64,000 bases of DNA from Erysipelotrichaceae bacterium NK3D112 (lineage in GTDB: Bacteria > Bacillota_I > Bacilli_A > Erysipelotrichales > Erysipelotrichaceae): the NCBI GenBank assembly GCA_000701725.1, contig JNJQ01000004.1, positions 1 through 64,000 on the forward strand, read 5' to 3'. A program made the translations under genes and the position numbers. The notes under the pieces are model-generated. The model saw only the letters and a list, made by a program, of their open reading frames with translations. It was not told where the DNA came from and searched no databases. Positions 34,790 through 42,192 of this stretch are shown piece by piece. Each line of letters opens with the position of its first letter. Position 1 is the first letter of the stretch.

Positions 34790-35077
34790 TTACTTGATTT
34801 CGTCTTTGATTGCCTTGGCAGGCTTGAACTTGACAGCCTTGGAAGCGGCGATCTCGATCTTTTCGCCTGTTGCAGGGTTGACACCCTGTCTTGCCGGCTT
34901 TTCAACAACAACGAACTTTCCGAAACCGGAGACAGCGACTTCGCCTCCGTCCTTGAGTGTAGCAGTAATTTCATCAAAGACAGCGTTGACTGCTGCTTCG
35001 GAATCTTTCTTTGTCATTCCGAGCTGCTCAGCGACAGCTGCGGCAATATCTTTCTTAGAACGGCTCATAATATTCAT
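34790..35077 (-). CDS. HU-family DNA-binding protein
   Basis: HU is a small dimeric nucleoid protein that bends DNA. The 95-residue sequence has the typical SRSKKDIAAAVAEQLGMTKKDSE start, VSGFGKFVV and the beta-arm PARQGVNPATGEKIEI with its DNA-intercalating Pro. The ATG at 35077 follows AAGGAGGAAATG; a second ATG at 35068 is possible. It is a single gene with its own terminator. Confidence 0.95.
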   Translation of the reverse strand: MNIMSRSKKDIAAAVAEQLGMTKKDSEAAVNAVFDEITATLKDGGEVAVSGFGKFVVVEKPARQGVNPATGEKIEIAASKAVKFKPAKAIKDEIK

Positions 35078-35199
35078 GGTACATTTCCTCCTTGAGCATG
35101 AATATTGTAAACTTGACATTCGTATAATGCAAACATAATGGCTTGAAAAGCCCGTCTTATGCCACTTTGTTTATGATATCCTATTAAAAGGTATACATT

Positions 35200-35907
35200 A
35201 TGAGTATCTATGTGATGAGCGACATGCATGGTCTGTATGACCGTTATCTGAAAATGCTGGAACTGATCCGCTTCTCGGAAGAGGATGAACTGTACATTCT
35301 CGGCGATATGATCGACCGCGGACCGGACGGGATTCCGATCCTGCTGGATATGATGGACCGTCAGAATGTCATTCCGTTTCTGGGCAATCATGAGTGGATG
35401 ATGCTGGCATATCTGGAAGGCATGAAAACCCAGTACGGCTGGCTGACCCAGTATTCCGGCGGAATGAGCACGCTTGCCGCATTCAATGAGCTGGATGAGG
35501 ATGTCAGACGCGCAGTGTATGAATATCTGCGCTATGAGACGTGTCTGGTGAAGATGCTTCGAATCAATGGGCAGGACTACATGCTTTCCCATGCGGGATT
35601 CATCATTGAGCGGGAGGACTGGTATACCGGGGAAGTGGATGATCTCAATAAGGTCAGCGATCTTCTGTTCGGGCTTGGTCCGTACTCCATCCGCGCCATT
35701 CCGTCGCTGGATGAGCAGGAGCCTTTGATCCATGTGGTCGGCCATCTGGAAACCGGACGTATCGCCGACGGCACTCCCGGGAAAATCTATACCCGCACCT
35801 TCGGCAACGGCAGAAGCCTGATTGACATCGACACCGGATGTGAATACGGGGAAAGCGGCGTGCTGAGCTGTCTTTGCCTGGATCAGAAACGGGTATTCTA
35901 TCTTTAA
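35200..35907 (+). CDS. Calcineurin-like Ser/Thr-type protein phosphatase
   Basis: This 235-residue metallophosphoesterase is related to PP1/ApaH-type enzymes. All five metal and catalytic blocks are visible: SDMHG (7-11), GDMIDRGPDG (about 44-53), GNHEWM (about 65-70), LSHAG and VVGH. It may act on phosphoproteins or dinucleotide polyphosphates. A short AAAAGG site precedes the ATG. It is monocistronic, with a bidirectional terminator shared with the threonine aldolase gene. Confidence 0.82.
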   Translation: MSIYVMSDMHGLYDRYLKMLELIRFSEEDELYILGDMIDRGPDGIPILLDMMDRQNVIPFLGNHEWMMLAYLEGMKTQYGWLTQYSGGMSTLAAFNELDEDVRRAVYEYLRYETCLVKMLRINGQDYMLSHAGFIIEREDWYTGEVDDLNKVSDLLFGLGPYSIRAIPSLDEQEPLIHVVGHLETGRIADGTPGKIYTRTFGNGRSLIDIDTGCEYGESGVLSCLCLDQKRVFYL

Positions 35908-35937
35908 AAAAATGATCCTTGGTCAGGATCATTTTTT
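35906..35937. terminator. Bidirectional terminator
   Basis: AAAAAAATGATCC and GGATCATTTTTT form a long symmetrical stem. It serves the phosphatase (rightward) and the threonine aldolase (leftward), overlapping the latter's stop region. Confidence 0.85.
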
Positions 35938-36978
35938 CAGCTCTTTGAGAAGGGCGATCAGCTTTTTTGTATCAGCCGCATCGGTTGCCCAGGATGTGGC
36001 AAGCCGGATCACGGTATGATTCTCATCATAGCGCTCCCAGAAGGAGTATTCACACGCGTTTCCGAGCTCCTTGAGGGCTTCATTGTCCAGAATGATGAAA
36101 ATCTGGTTGGTCGGGGTTTCGAAGAAGAACCGGTAGCCGTATTCCTTCAGGGCCGCCTTGATCTTCGCCGCCTCATTCAGCGCGTTTCTGCCTGCTTCCA
36201 GATACAGATTGTCCGTGAAGAGGGTGTCAAACTGCAGGCCGGTGATTCTTCCCTTGGCCACCAGTGCGCCGCGCTGTTTGATGATTGTGAAGAAGTGCGG
36301 GATCAGACCCGGATCCGCAAAGACAACCGCTTCGCCATAGAAGGCTCCGCACTTGGTGCCGCCGATGTAGAACACATCGCAAAGACGGGCAAGATCCGCC
36401 AGGCTGACATCATTTTCCTCACAGGCAAGCGCATAGGCAAGACGGGCGCCGTCCGCGTAGAGGGCGAGGTTGTATTCACGGCATGCGTCATGCAGTTCGC
36501 TGAGTTCCTTCAGTGAATACAGTGTGCCGTATTCGGTCGGCTGGGAAATATAGACCATGCCCGGCATGACCATGTGATCATGGTTGGCATCATCATAGAA
36601 TGTTCTGCAGTATTCACGAACTGTCTCTGCATCGATTTTGCCATAGCTTTCCTTCACGGTGAGAACCTTGTGTCCTCCCGCTTCGATGGCACCCGCCTCA
36701 TGCACGGCGATATGGCCGGTTTCTGCGGCGATGACGCCCTGGTAAGGTCTCAGAACAGAGGTGATGACGGTCTCATTGACCTGGGTGCCTCCGACCAGAA
36801 ACTGCACCTCTGCCGCAGGCGCATTGCAGAGTTCACGGATCTTGCGGCGGGCGGATTCACTGTAATGATCCGTGCCGTATCCGGATGTCTTTTCCAGATT
36901 GGTTTCCATCAGACGTTTCAGGATGGCCGGATGAGCGCCTTCCATATAATCAGACGCGAAATAAAGTTTTTCACTCAT
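35929..36978 (-). CDS. Low-specificity threonine aldolase (beta-eliminating lyase family)
   Basis: This 349-residue PLP enzyme is expected to split threonine or allo-threonine into glycine and acetaldehyde. Typical features are the start FASDYMEGAHPAILKRL, SGYGTDHYS, the AETGHIAVHEAGAIEAGGHKV region, the YADGARLAYAL motif and the PLP lysine in FYIGGTKCGAFYGEA. The ATG at 36978 follows GGGAG; the longer frame to 37020 is rejected. It is monocistronic. Confidence 0.9.
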   Translation of the reverse strand: MSEKLYFASDYMEGAHPAILKRLMETNLEKTSGYGTDHYSESARRKIRELCNAPAAEVQFLVGGTQVNETVITSVLRPYQGVIAAETGHIAVHEAGAIEAGGHKVLTVKESYGKIDAETVREYCRTFYDDANHDHMVMPGMVYISQPTEYGTLYSLKELSELHDACREYNLALYADGARLAYALACEENDVSLADLARLCDVFYIGGTKCGAFYGEAVVFADPGLIPHFFTIIKQRGALVAKGRITGLQFDTLFTDNLYLEAGRNALNEAAKIKAALKEYGYRFFFETPTNQIFIILDNEALKELGNACEYSFWERYDENHTVIRLATSWATDAADTKKLIALLKELKK

Positions 36979-37090
36979 TTGTTCAATCTCCCTGTGATTG
37001 TCTATAAGATGATACATCAATCAGCCCTGTGACGCATGCGATACGATACATACAAACGTCACATCATTGTGAAGAGGGCGGACCGCAATT

Positions 37091-37119
37091 GAAAACAGCG
37101 GGGGATTCCCGCTGCTTTT
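37091..37119 (-). terminator. Terminator of rpoE
   Basis: AGCGGG and CCCGCT form a six-base stem, followed by GTTTTC on the minus strand. Confidence 0.55.
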
Positions 37120-37122
37120 TGC

Positions 37123-37497
37123 TCAGTCATATTCTTCGGAATTATCTGAAACCGGATAGACAGGTCTGCTTTCTTCTTCCCTGTCCTCGTCATCCTGTTC
37201 CTCATCATTCATCACATCTTCTTCGTTCTCGTCATCGTCATCCGTGTCGATTTCCTCGACATTCAGGTGTGTCTCCTCGTAGCTGTGATGTTCCTTGAGA
37301 TCCCATGTGTTGTTTTCCTGCTGGGTGAATCTTGAGTCCATGGAAAGCTGGGAATAGAATGAGTTCTTCTTTCTTTTTCTCAGATCTTCGGCAAGGGCAG
37401 CCTTGTCCGCCGCGATCGCGTAGAGTTCTGTGAAAGGAACAGATGCGTGTACAGTTTTCAGATATTCGTAAGCTGCGTCTGTCAGACTGATTTTCAT
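37123..37497 (-). CDS. rpoE: RNA polymerase delta subunit
   Basis: Delta is a Bacillota-specific RNA polymerase subunit that increases recycling and promoter selectivity. The 124-residue protein has an N-terminal HARE-HTH domain (about 1-70; LTDAAYEYLKTVHASVPFTELY, SFYSQLSMDSRF) and a disordered acidic tail dominated by Asp and Glu (about 80-124). It is shorter than the roughly 170-residue Bacillus form, mainly in the tail. It has its own ribosome binding site (AAAAGGAGTAACG). Confidence 0.9.
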   Translation of the reverse strand: MKISLTDAAYEYLKTVHASVPFTELYAIAADKAALAEDLRKRKKNSFYSQLSMDSRFTQQENNTWDLKEHHSYEETHLNVEEIDTDDDDENEEDVMNDEEQDDEDREEESRPVYPVSDNSEEYD

Positions 37498-37595
37498 TGT
37501 ACGTTACTCCTTTTAATCAGTGACAGTGATCATATACTATGGAAATGTTTTTCGTCAACAGGAATTATGAAATTTGTCAGATTTGTCCGATGACA

Positions 37596-37621
37596 AAGAA
37601 AAAGCGGAGAATGTCCGCTTA
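37596..37621 (-). terminator. Terminator of the small zinc-ribbon gene
   Basis: AGCGGA pairs with TCCGCT, and the minus strand continues into TTTTTC. The stem overlaps the stop codon of the gene. Confidence 0.75.
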
Positions 37622-37768
37622 TTTTCCGGTGATCTTCTTGATGGCTTTGGTCAGAGGAGAAATGATCTTCTCTCCTTCACGCTGCCATCCTTTTTTTGTG
37701 CGCTTGCCGCAATAGGGACACTGGAAAGCTCTGTCCGGAATGGACTTGCCGCATTTTGGACACTTCAT
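37619..37768 (-). CDS. Small double zinc-ribbon protein (49 aa)
   Basis: This 49-residue protein begins MKCPKCGKSIPDR, with a second pair in FQCPYCGKRTKKGW. The two CxxC pairs should bind one zinc ion. The tail is basic (SPLTKAIKKITGK). The strong ribosome binding site AAGGAGGT lies six bases before the ATG, and a terminator overlaps the stop, so this is a genuine single-gene unit despite its size. The function is unknown; such proteins often act in translation or as adaptors. Confidence 0.75.
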   Translation of the reverse strand: MKCPKCGKSIPDRAFQCPYCGKRTKKGWQREGEKIISPLTKAIKKITGK

Positions 37769-37897
37769 CCCCGTACCTCCTTGACTGATCTCATCATATC
37801 ACAAACCTTTCACCTTTCTGACATGATCCACACACATCTTTTGTTTAAGATTTCTTTGCCGAAGCAATCACAATAATATTCCCTCCAAAATGAAAAT

Positions 37898-37921
37898 GAA
37901 CCTGTTCTCAGGTTCTTTTTC
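37898..37921. terminator. Terminator of the rpsU operon
   Basis: GAACCTG and CAGGTTC form a stem flanked by A- and T-rich tracts on both sides. It ends the leftward rpsU operon and could act in both directions. Confidence 0.7.
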
Positions 37922-37938
37922 AATATTCTGAAGATTTG

Positions 37939-38205
37939 TCAGTTCAACGAGTCGTGGTAGCGGGATTTCACATGATCAACCAGTGATTCCATGATCTTCT
38001 CAAAGAATTCCTCCTGGTCAAGGGTGCCGTCCTGGTACTGCCTGAACAGTTCGTTCATCTCAGAGGCATCCATGATCATGATGCCCGCATCCGCGAGAAT
38101 CCGCTCACGGGAATTCTTCAGGCCGGGCAGCTTGTGCTCCATGGTTCCTTCATCATTTTCAACCGTGAATGTTTCCTTTTCGAAGTCAAAGATGATTCTG
38201 TCCAT
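37939..38205 (-). CDS. Small acidic protein of unknown function
   Basis: This 88-residue soluble, acidic protein has an N-terminal beta-like stretch (RIIFDFEKETFTVENDEG) and a C-terminal helical part (ASEMNELFRQYQDGTLDQEEFFEKIMESL). The latter looks like a helix-loop-helix but lacks a clear EF-hand. I do not recognise the family. It is the third gene of the rpsU operon, starting two bases upstream of the zinc-ribbon gene's stop on the minus strand. Confidence 0.65.
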   Translation of the reverse strand: MDRIIFDFEKETFTVENDEGTMEHKLPGLKNSRERILADAGIMIMDASEMNELFRQYQDGTLDQEEFFEKIMESLVDHVKSRYHDSLN

Positions 38206-38206
38206 A

Positions 38207-38443
38207 TCAGATTCCTCTGAGCTTGTTCATCACTGCCTTGCAGTGCGGGCAGAAGGGCTTTTCGAAGCTTGCTTTGTATCCGCACACAGAACATGTGCAT
38301 GTTCTGAGATAAATCAAACCTGTGACAGAGGAAGGATCTTCCCTTGTATCGTGGATCCAGTGGGGGATGACATCCCGCATCGCATCCAGGGCTGATTCTC
38401 CCTTCTGAATTCTGATCCCCTTAGTCCTGACAGGTTTCTCCAT
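38207..38443 (-). CDS. Zinc-ribbon protein in the rpsU operon
   Basis: This 78-residue protein has a C-terminal double-Cys zinc ribbon (CSVCGYKASFEKPFCPHC, about 51-68) and an N-terminal helical region. The function is unknown. Its start codon shares one base with the rpsU stop (TAATG), so it is translationally coupled to a ribosomal protein. A role in translation is a reasonable but untested idea. Confidence 0.7.
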   Translation of the reverse strand: MEKPVRTKGIRIQKGESALDAMRDVIPHWIHDTREDPSSVTGLIYLRTCTCSVCGYKASFEKPFCPHCKAVMNKLRGI

Positions 38444-38619
38444 TACTTTCTTCTCTTCTTGCGGGCAGCTTCGCTCTTGAGTCTTCTCGCAACACCCGGC
38501 TTGACATAGAATTCCTTGGCACGGACCTTCGCGAGAACTCCGCTGTTATTGACCTGACGCTTGAATCTGCGCAGTGCGGAATCGAGATCTTCATTTTCCT
38601 TAACGACTACTCTGGGCAT
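38443..38619 (-). CDS. rpsU: 30S ribosomal protein S21
   Basis: This 58-residue S21 aids base-pairing of mRNA ribosome binding sites with 16S rRNA. It begins [21 protein letters not shown] and ends in the usual basic tail ARKKRRK. The ATG at 38619 follows AAAGGAG; the longer frame to 38694 is rejected. It is the first gene of a leftward three-gene operon with two small unknown proteins. Confidence 0.96.
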   Translation of the reverse strand: MPRVVVKENEDLDSALRRFKRQVNNSGVLAKVRAKEFYVKPGVARRLKSEAARKKRRK

Positions 38620-38706
38620 AATAACTCCTTTCATTGCTCGCATGGCACATAGGCATGCTTGTGATATTGCGGCATGAAAACCCCGCTCTATCAAACGAAC
38701 ACGATA

Positions 38707-38715
38707 ATAATACCA
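38707..38715 (-). promoter_or_regulatory. Extended -10 box of the rpsU operon
   Basis: On the minus strand it reads TG-G-TATTAT, about 90 bases upstream of the rpsU ATG. The leader can form GCATG/CATGC. Confidence 0.45.
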
Positions 38716-38829
38716 TTGATCGCGGAATAAATCATCAGCGCAGTTTGAAAAAATTCTGAATTCTCATCACACCAGTAAACAGCAGTCATAACACGATGAC
38801 GCATTCATGCGCAGAAACATGCGCAATCC

Positions 38830-38838
38830 TGTTATAAT
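38830..38838 (+). promoter_or_regulatory. Extended -10 box of the membrane coiled-coil gene
   Basis: TG-T-TATAAT lies 26 bases before the ATG at 38865, with AAAGGGGA as ribosome binding site between. Confidence 0.6.
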
Positions 38839-38864
38839 GATAATTAATAAAGGGGATTTCTTTT

Positions 38865-39305
38865 ATGAAAGTGCTGAAAAAAATCATCAGTTTCGTTTCA
38901 CTGGCACTCCTGCTGGCGGGCGTGATCCTGATTCTCTATACCTATCTGACCAACCACACATTCGTTCAGAAGCTGACAAGCTTACTGACCAATGCCGACT
39001 GCAAGAGGGGAATGCTGATGATCCTGATCGGTTTCATCTGCCTTGTCTTCTCCTTTGTCCTGTTCTCGGTGTCCGTGCGCCTTGGCGCGGGAATCCGCCG
39101 CAAGGAGCGTGAGCTGGCCGCAGCCGAAAAGGCAAAGCTTGCCGAGGAAGAGGAAAGAAACCGCAGACTCGAACAGGAGGCAGCCGCCGCAAAAGCGGAA
39201 GCCGAGCGCTTCAAAGCGGAAGCCACCCAGGCCCATGCATTACTGCAAAGCAGTGTGACAGGCGCCGAAGCGGAAGAAGCTCAAACCCCGTCCGAAACCA
39301 TCTGA
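38865..39305 (+). CDS. Two-helix membrane protein with C-terminal coiled coil
   Basis: This 146-residue protein has two membrane helices (about 7-27 and 49-71) and a cytosolic Ala/Glu/Lys/Arg-rich coiled coil (about 80-130; ERELAAAEKAKLAEEEERNRRLEQE). I do not recognise the family. The ribosome binding site AAAGGGG precedes the ATG. It is monocistronic, with a terminator at 39311. The coiled coil suggests a scaffold or oligomer. Confidence 0.65.
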   Translation: MKVLKKIISFVSLALLLAGVILILYTYLTNHTFVQKLTSLLTNADCKRGMLMILIGFICLVFSFVLFSVSVRLGAGIRRKERELAAAEKAKLAEEEERNRRLEQEAAAAKAEAERFKAEATQAHALLQSSVTGAEAEEAQTPSETI

Positions 39306-39310
39306 CCATA

Positions 39311-39333
39311 AGCCGGCAATGCCGGTTTTTTTG
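39311..39333 (+). terminator. Terminator after the coiled-coil membrane gene
   Basis: CCGGC-AAT-GCCGG is followed by seven Ts. Confidence 0.8.
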
Positions 39334-39347
39334 TTTTGCGCGCGATT

Positions 39348-39356
39348 TGCTATAAT
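39348..39356 (+). promoter_or_regulatory. Extended -10 box giving a leaderless nuclease transcript
   Basis: TG-C-TATAAT ends seven bases before the ATG at 39364. There is no ribosome binding site. Confidence 0.6.
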
Positions 39357-39363
39357 AGTGCTC

Positions 39364-40341
39364 ATGGACGGAATCGGATACGAGGACTGGTGTGCGAAGT
39401 GGCTGAAGAAAAACGGCTTTCACAAAATCACCAAAACCAAAGCCAGCAATGACCAGGGCATTGATCTGATCGCAGAGCGCGGCGGACTTTCCTGGGGCTT
39501 CCAGTGCAAATACTACTCCTCGCACGTGGGCAATGAGGCCGTTCAGCAGGCCTATGCGGGTATGACATACTACGGGCTCGACAAAGCGGCAGTGCTCTGC
39601 AATACCGACTTTACGAAAAGCGCTGAAAAGCTCGCGGAACAGACCGGCGTGATTCTGGTTCCCGGACTGCAGCCCGAAGGTGCCAAAAGCAGCACGCTTC
39701 TTTTGAAAATCATGGGCTTCATCGGCGGGGGATTATGCGCATGGCAGTATTATGAGCTGATCCGCAGCGCGTCTGAATTGCCGCAGCGTCAGCTGAGCAT
39801 TCTCGCCTTCGCATTTTTAAGCAGCCTTTGCGCGTTGTTCACCGGCTCCCGTATGATCACGTATGTGCTTTGTGCGCTTTGCGCTGCTGTATATGCGAGT
39901 GCGTCTTTGATGGCAGGGGCATATACCGATGCGCTTGCCGTATTGATGGCGGTGATGTTATTGCTGGCTCTCATCCGTATGGTTATTCTGATGAAGGATG
40001 CGAATGAGAAAGAAGCGGCTTTGCAGAAGGCGCAGCTGGATGAGATGATTGCCAAAGGGCAGAAAGAGCTTGGCGAAAACATCGCGGGTCTGCTTGCTTC
40101 AGAGCTGAGGACATCCGTCAAAGCGCAGCGTACACGCAGAAGAAGCGACGGTTCTGCCGAAATCCACTGCCGCAGCGCTGCAGGCGTCAGCGATGATCTT
40201 GCCGTGGCGGTATATTCACTCAACATGCAGGCGGATGCCGAAAGGGAAAACATCCGCTTTGAATACGAAATACAGGATGACACGCATTTTGTCATCCGGA
40301 TCAGAGACAAGGAAAGAGGAAACACAGATGAAATGGTATGA
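39364..40341 (+). CDS. Membrane-anchored Mrr-like restriction endonuclease-fold protein
   Basis: This 325-residue protein has an N-terminal PD-(D/E)xK nuclease domain of the Mrr type (about 1-100), with E7 in GIGYEDW, D34 in NDQGIDLIA and Q47-C-K49. The hallmark D...QxK layout is complete. About four membrane helices follow (110-128, 143-160, 164-184, 187-210), then a charged helix and a soluble C-terminal domain of about 100 residues. DNA cleavage at or near the membrane is the likely activity; substrate and role are unknown. The ATG at 39364 is favoured because a TATAAT box ends seven bases before it, giving a leaderless message. It overlaps the GH13 gene by 14 bases. Confidence 0.75.
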   Translation: MDGIGYEDWCAKWLKKNGFHKITKTKASNDQGIDLIAERGGLSWGFQCKYYSSHVGNEAVQQAYAGMTYYGLDKAAVLCNTDFTKSAEKLAEQTGVILVPGLQPEGAKSSTLLLKIMGFIGGGLCAWQYYELIRSASELPQRQLSILAFAFLSSLCALFTGSRMITYVLCALCAAVYASASLMAGAYTDALAVLMAVMLLLALIRMVILMKDANEKEAALQKAQLDEMIAKGQKELGENIAGLLASELRTSVKAQRTRRRSDGSAEIHCRSAAGVSDDLAVAVYSLNMQADAERENIRFEYEIQDDTHFVIRIRDKERGNTDEMV

Positions 40342-41896
40342 GGAAGCGGTGTTTTATCACATCTATCCGCTTGGATTATGCGGCGCACCGCAGAAAAATG
40401 AATACGGACAGCCGGTGCACAGGCTGAAGCAGATCCTTCCCTGGATCGATCATATGAAGCGCATGGGCTTTACGGCCCTTTATATCGGACCGCTGTTTGA
40501 ATCAGGCGGACACGGATATGAGACAACGGATTACTACCGTCTTGACAGCCGGCTCGGCACCAATGAGGATCTGAAAAACCTCGTCGCATACTGCCATAAG
40601 AATGGTATCCGGGTGATCTTTGACGGCGTGTTCAACCATACCGGCAGGGATTTCTTCGCTTTTCAGGATTTAAGAAAAAACAGAGAAAACTCCCGCTACA
40701 AAGACTGGTACTGCAATGTGAACTTCTGGGGAAACAATGAGTTCAATGACGGCTTCAGCTATGAGGCATGGGGCGGCTACAACATCATGGCCAAACTGAA
40801 CCAGCGCAATCCGGAAGTCATTGATTACATCCGCAATGTCATCCGCTTCTGGGTCAGTGAGTTTGACGTCGACGGCATTCGTCTGGACGCGGCGGACGTG
40901 CTGGATTTTGATTTCATGAAACAGCTGCGCAGTCTTGCGGATGAAGTGAAAGAGGACTTCTGGCTGATGGGGGAAGTGATCCATGGCGATTATTCCCGCT
41001 GGGCCAATGCGCGCACACTGCATTCCGTCACCAATTATGCCCTGCATAAGGGACTGTATTCCGGTCACAACGATCACAATTATTTTGAGATCGCTCATAC
41101 AGTCAAACGCCAGCTGGAAATGTGCCCCGCATCATTGAGACTTTACAACTTCGTGGACAACCATGATGTGGAGCGCATCATGAGCAAGCTCCATAACAAA
41201 GCCCATTACACCCCGCTGCACATTCTTCTCTATACACTGCCGGGCATTCCGTCTGTTTACTACGGGTCCGAATTCGGCATTGAGGGAAAGAAGACATGGG
41301 GCACCGACGCTCCCTTAAGACCGGCGCTTGATCTCAAAGATTACAAAGATGCTTATGAAACCAATCCGTGCACGCAGCTGATCGCGGCACTGGGAAAGAT
41401 TCATGCCGAAGTCAAGGAGCTTTCCTATGGGGATTACAGACAGCTTTATCTGACCACCGGGCAGTATGCTTTTGCGCGGGAAAGCGTGATCGTTGCCGTA
41501 AACAACGCGTCCGAACCGGTTTCTTTTGAAGTTGAGGCAGAGGATGGTGTCTACACCGGCGCATTAAGCGCAAAGCAGGTGAAAGCCTCAGACGGCAGAC
41601 TTCGGATTGAACTGGAAGGATGCAGCGGTGAGATCTTTGTCAAAGAGGGACGCACCTTTGAGCCTTTAAGCATCAAAGTCGAGGATACAGCCGAAAAAGA
41701 AGAACAGAAAATTCCCAATGTGTCCGCCGCGCAAAGAGCCGGCAAATCATTTGAGGAAATGAGTGTGGAAGAGCTTCAGACCGAAATCCTTGAACGCATG
41801 GCGCAGCGCGGTCCGGTTACGGAACAGATGAAAAATGATGTTGTCAATAACATATGGCATGACTCTCTTGTCAATTGGGTAAAGAGCTTCCGCTGA
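40328..41896 (+). CDS. GH13 alpha-amylase-family enzyme (cytoplasmic)
   Basis: This 522-residue GH13 enzyme has an N-terminal TIM barrel. The catalytic residues are the nucleophile D187 in GIRLDAADVL, the acid/base E216 in MGEVIHGDY and the transition-state D280 in VDNHDVERI. FDGVFNHTG is conserved region I. It probably hydrolyses or transfers alpha-glucosidic linkages in maltodextrins, and the absence of a signal peptide places it in the cytoplasm. A beta-rich domain (about 390-450) and a short helical extension (about 470-522) follow. The ATG at 40328 follows AAAGAGGAAAC and overlaps the nuclease gene. Confidence 0.88.
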   Translation: MKWYEEAVFYHIYPLGLCGAPQKNEYGQPVHRLKQILPWIDHMKRMGFTALYIGPLFESGGHGYETTDYYRLDSRLGTNEDLKNLVAYCHKNGIRVIFDGVFNHTGRDFFAFQDLRKNRENSRYKDWYCNVNFWGNNEFNDGFSYEAWGGYNIMAKLNQRNPEVIDYIRNVIRFWVSEFDVDGIRLDAADVLDFDFMKQLRSLADEVKEDFWLMGEVIHGDYSRWANARTLHSVTNYALHKGLYSGHNDHNYFEIAHTVKRQLEMCPASLRLYNFVDNHDVERIMSKLHNKAHYTPLHILLYTLPGIPSVYYGSEFGIEGKKTWGTDAPLRPALDLKDYKDAYETNPCTQLIAALGKIHAEVKELSYGDYRQLYLTTGQYAFARESVIVAVNNASEPVSFEVEAEDGVYTGALSAKQVKASDGRLRIELEGCSGEIFVKEGRTFEPLSIKVEDTAEKEEQKIPNVSAAQRAGKSFEEMSVEELQTEILERMAQRGPVTEQMKNDVVNNIWHDSLVNWVKSFR

Positions 41897-42096
41897 ATGA
41901 AATGATGTTTCAAAAACTGCCATCATTCATGAAAAAGGTGTCGATTGCATTTTCTGAAAACTTGTGTGGTTTTTGTGCATCTTAATGTTTATTCACAACG
42001 ATATGTGCCGTTATACATTGAACCGCAAATATGATTGTGGTAATTTGTAGCTGACAGGATCAGCAGATTCCCCCAATATTCTGTGATCATGTTATG
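41897..42096. other. Non-coding interval before second MATE gene
   Basis: This gap of about 300 bases (to 42192) holds no convincing ORF. It contains an imperfect stem ATGAAATGATG / CATCATTCAT right after the GH13 stop. It also holds a promoter-like TTTATT-17-TTATAC (41988-42016) and, 80 bases on, a strong terminator (42097-42119), outlining a possible small RNA. Confidence 0.5.
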
Positions 42097-42119
42097 CCGC
42101 CGGTTATCCGGCGGTTTTT
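42023..42119 (+). ncRNA. Candidate small RNA of about 97 nt
   Basis: It is predicted only from a promoter-like TTTATT (41988-41993) / TTATAC (42011-42016) pair with 17-base spacing and a strong terminator at its end. An internal GCTGA-CAGGA-TCAGC hairpin is visible. It does not match a known RNA class that I can recognise. The terminator could instead belong to a long GH13 3' end. Confidence 0.3.
42097..42119 (+). terminator. Strong orphan terminator
   Basis: CCGCCGG-TTAT-CCGGCGG is followed by TTTTTATT. It lies 200 bases after the GH13 stop. Confidence 0.85.
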
Positions 42120-42192
42120 ATTGTTGAGGCCTGCATTTCCGTTGCATTTTCAGTCAATGCGTGCCATTGTATGGGCATTGCGGAGGGGGTAT

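Noticed and set aside
39364-41896. A restriction-modification or phage-defence island around the Mrr-like gene
   Set aside because: No methylase, specificity subunit, toxin or integrase lies nearby; the neighbours are a GH13 enzyme and ribosomal-protein genes. Only the single gene remains a candidate.
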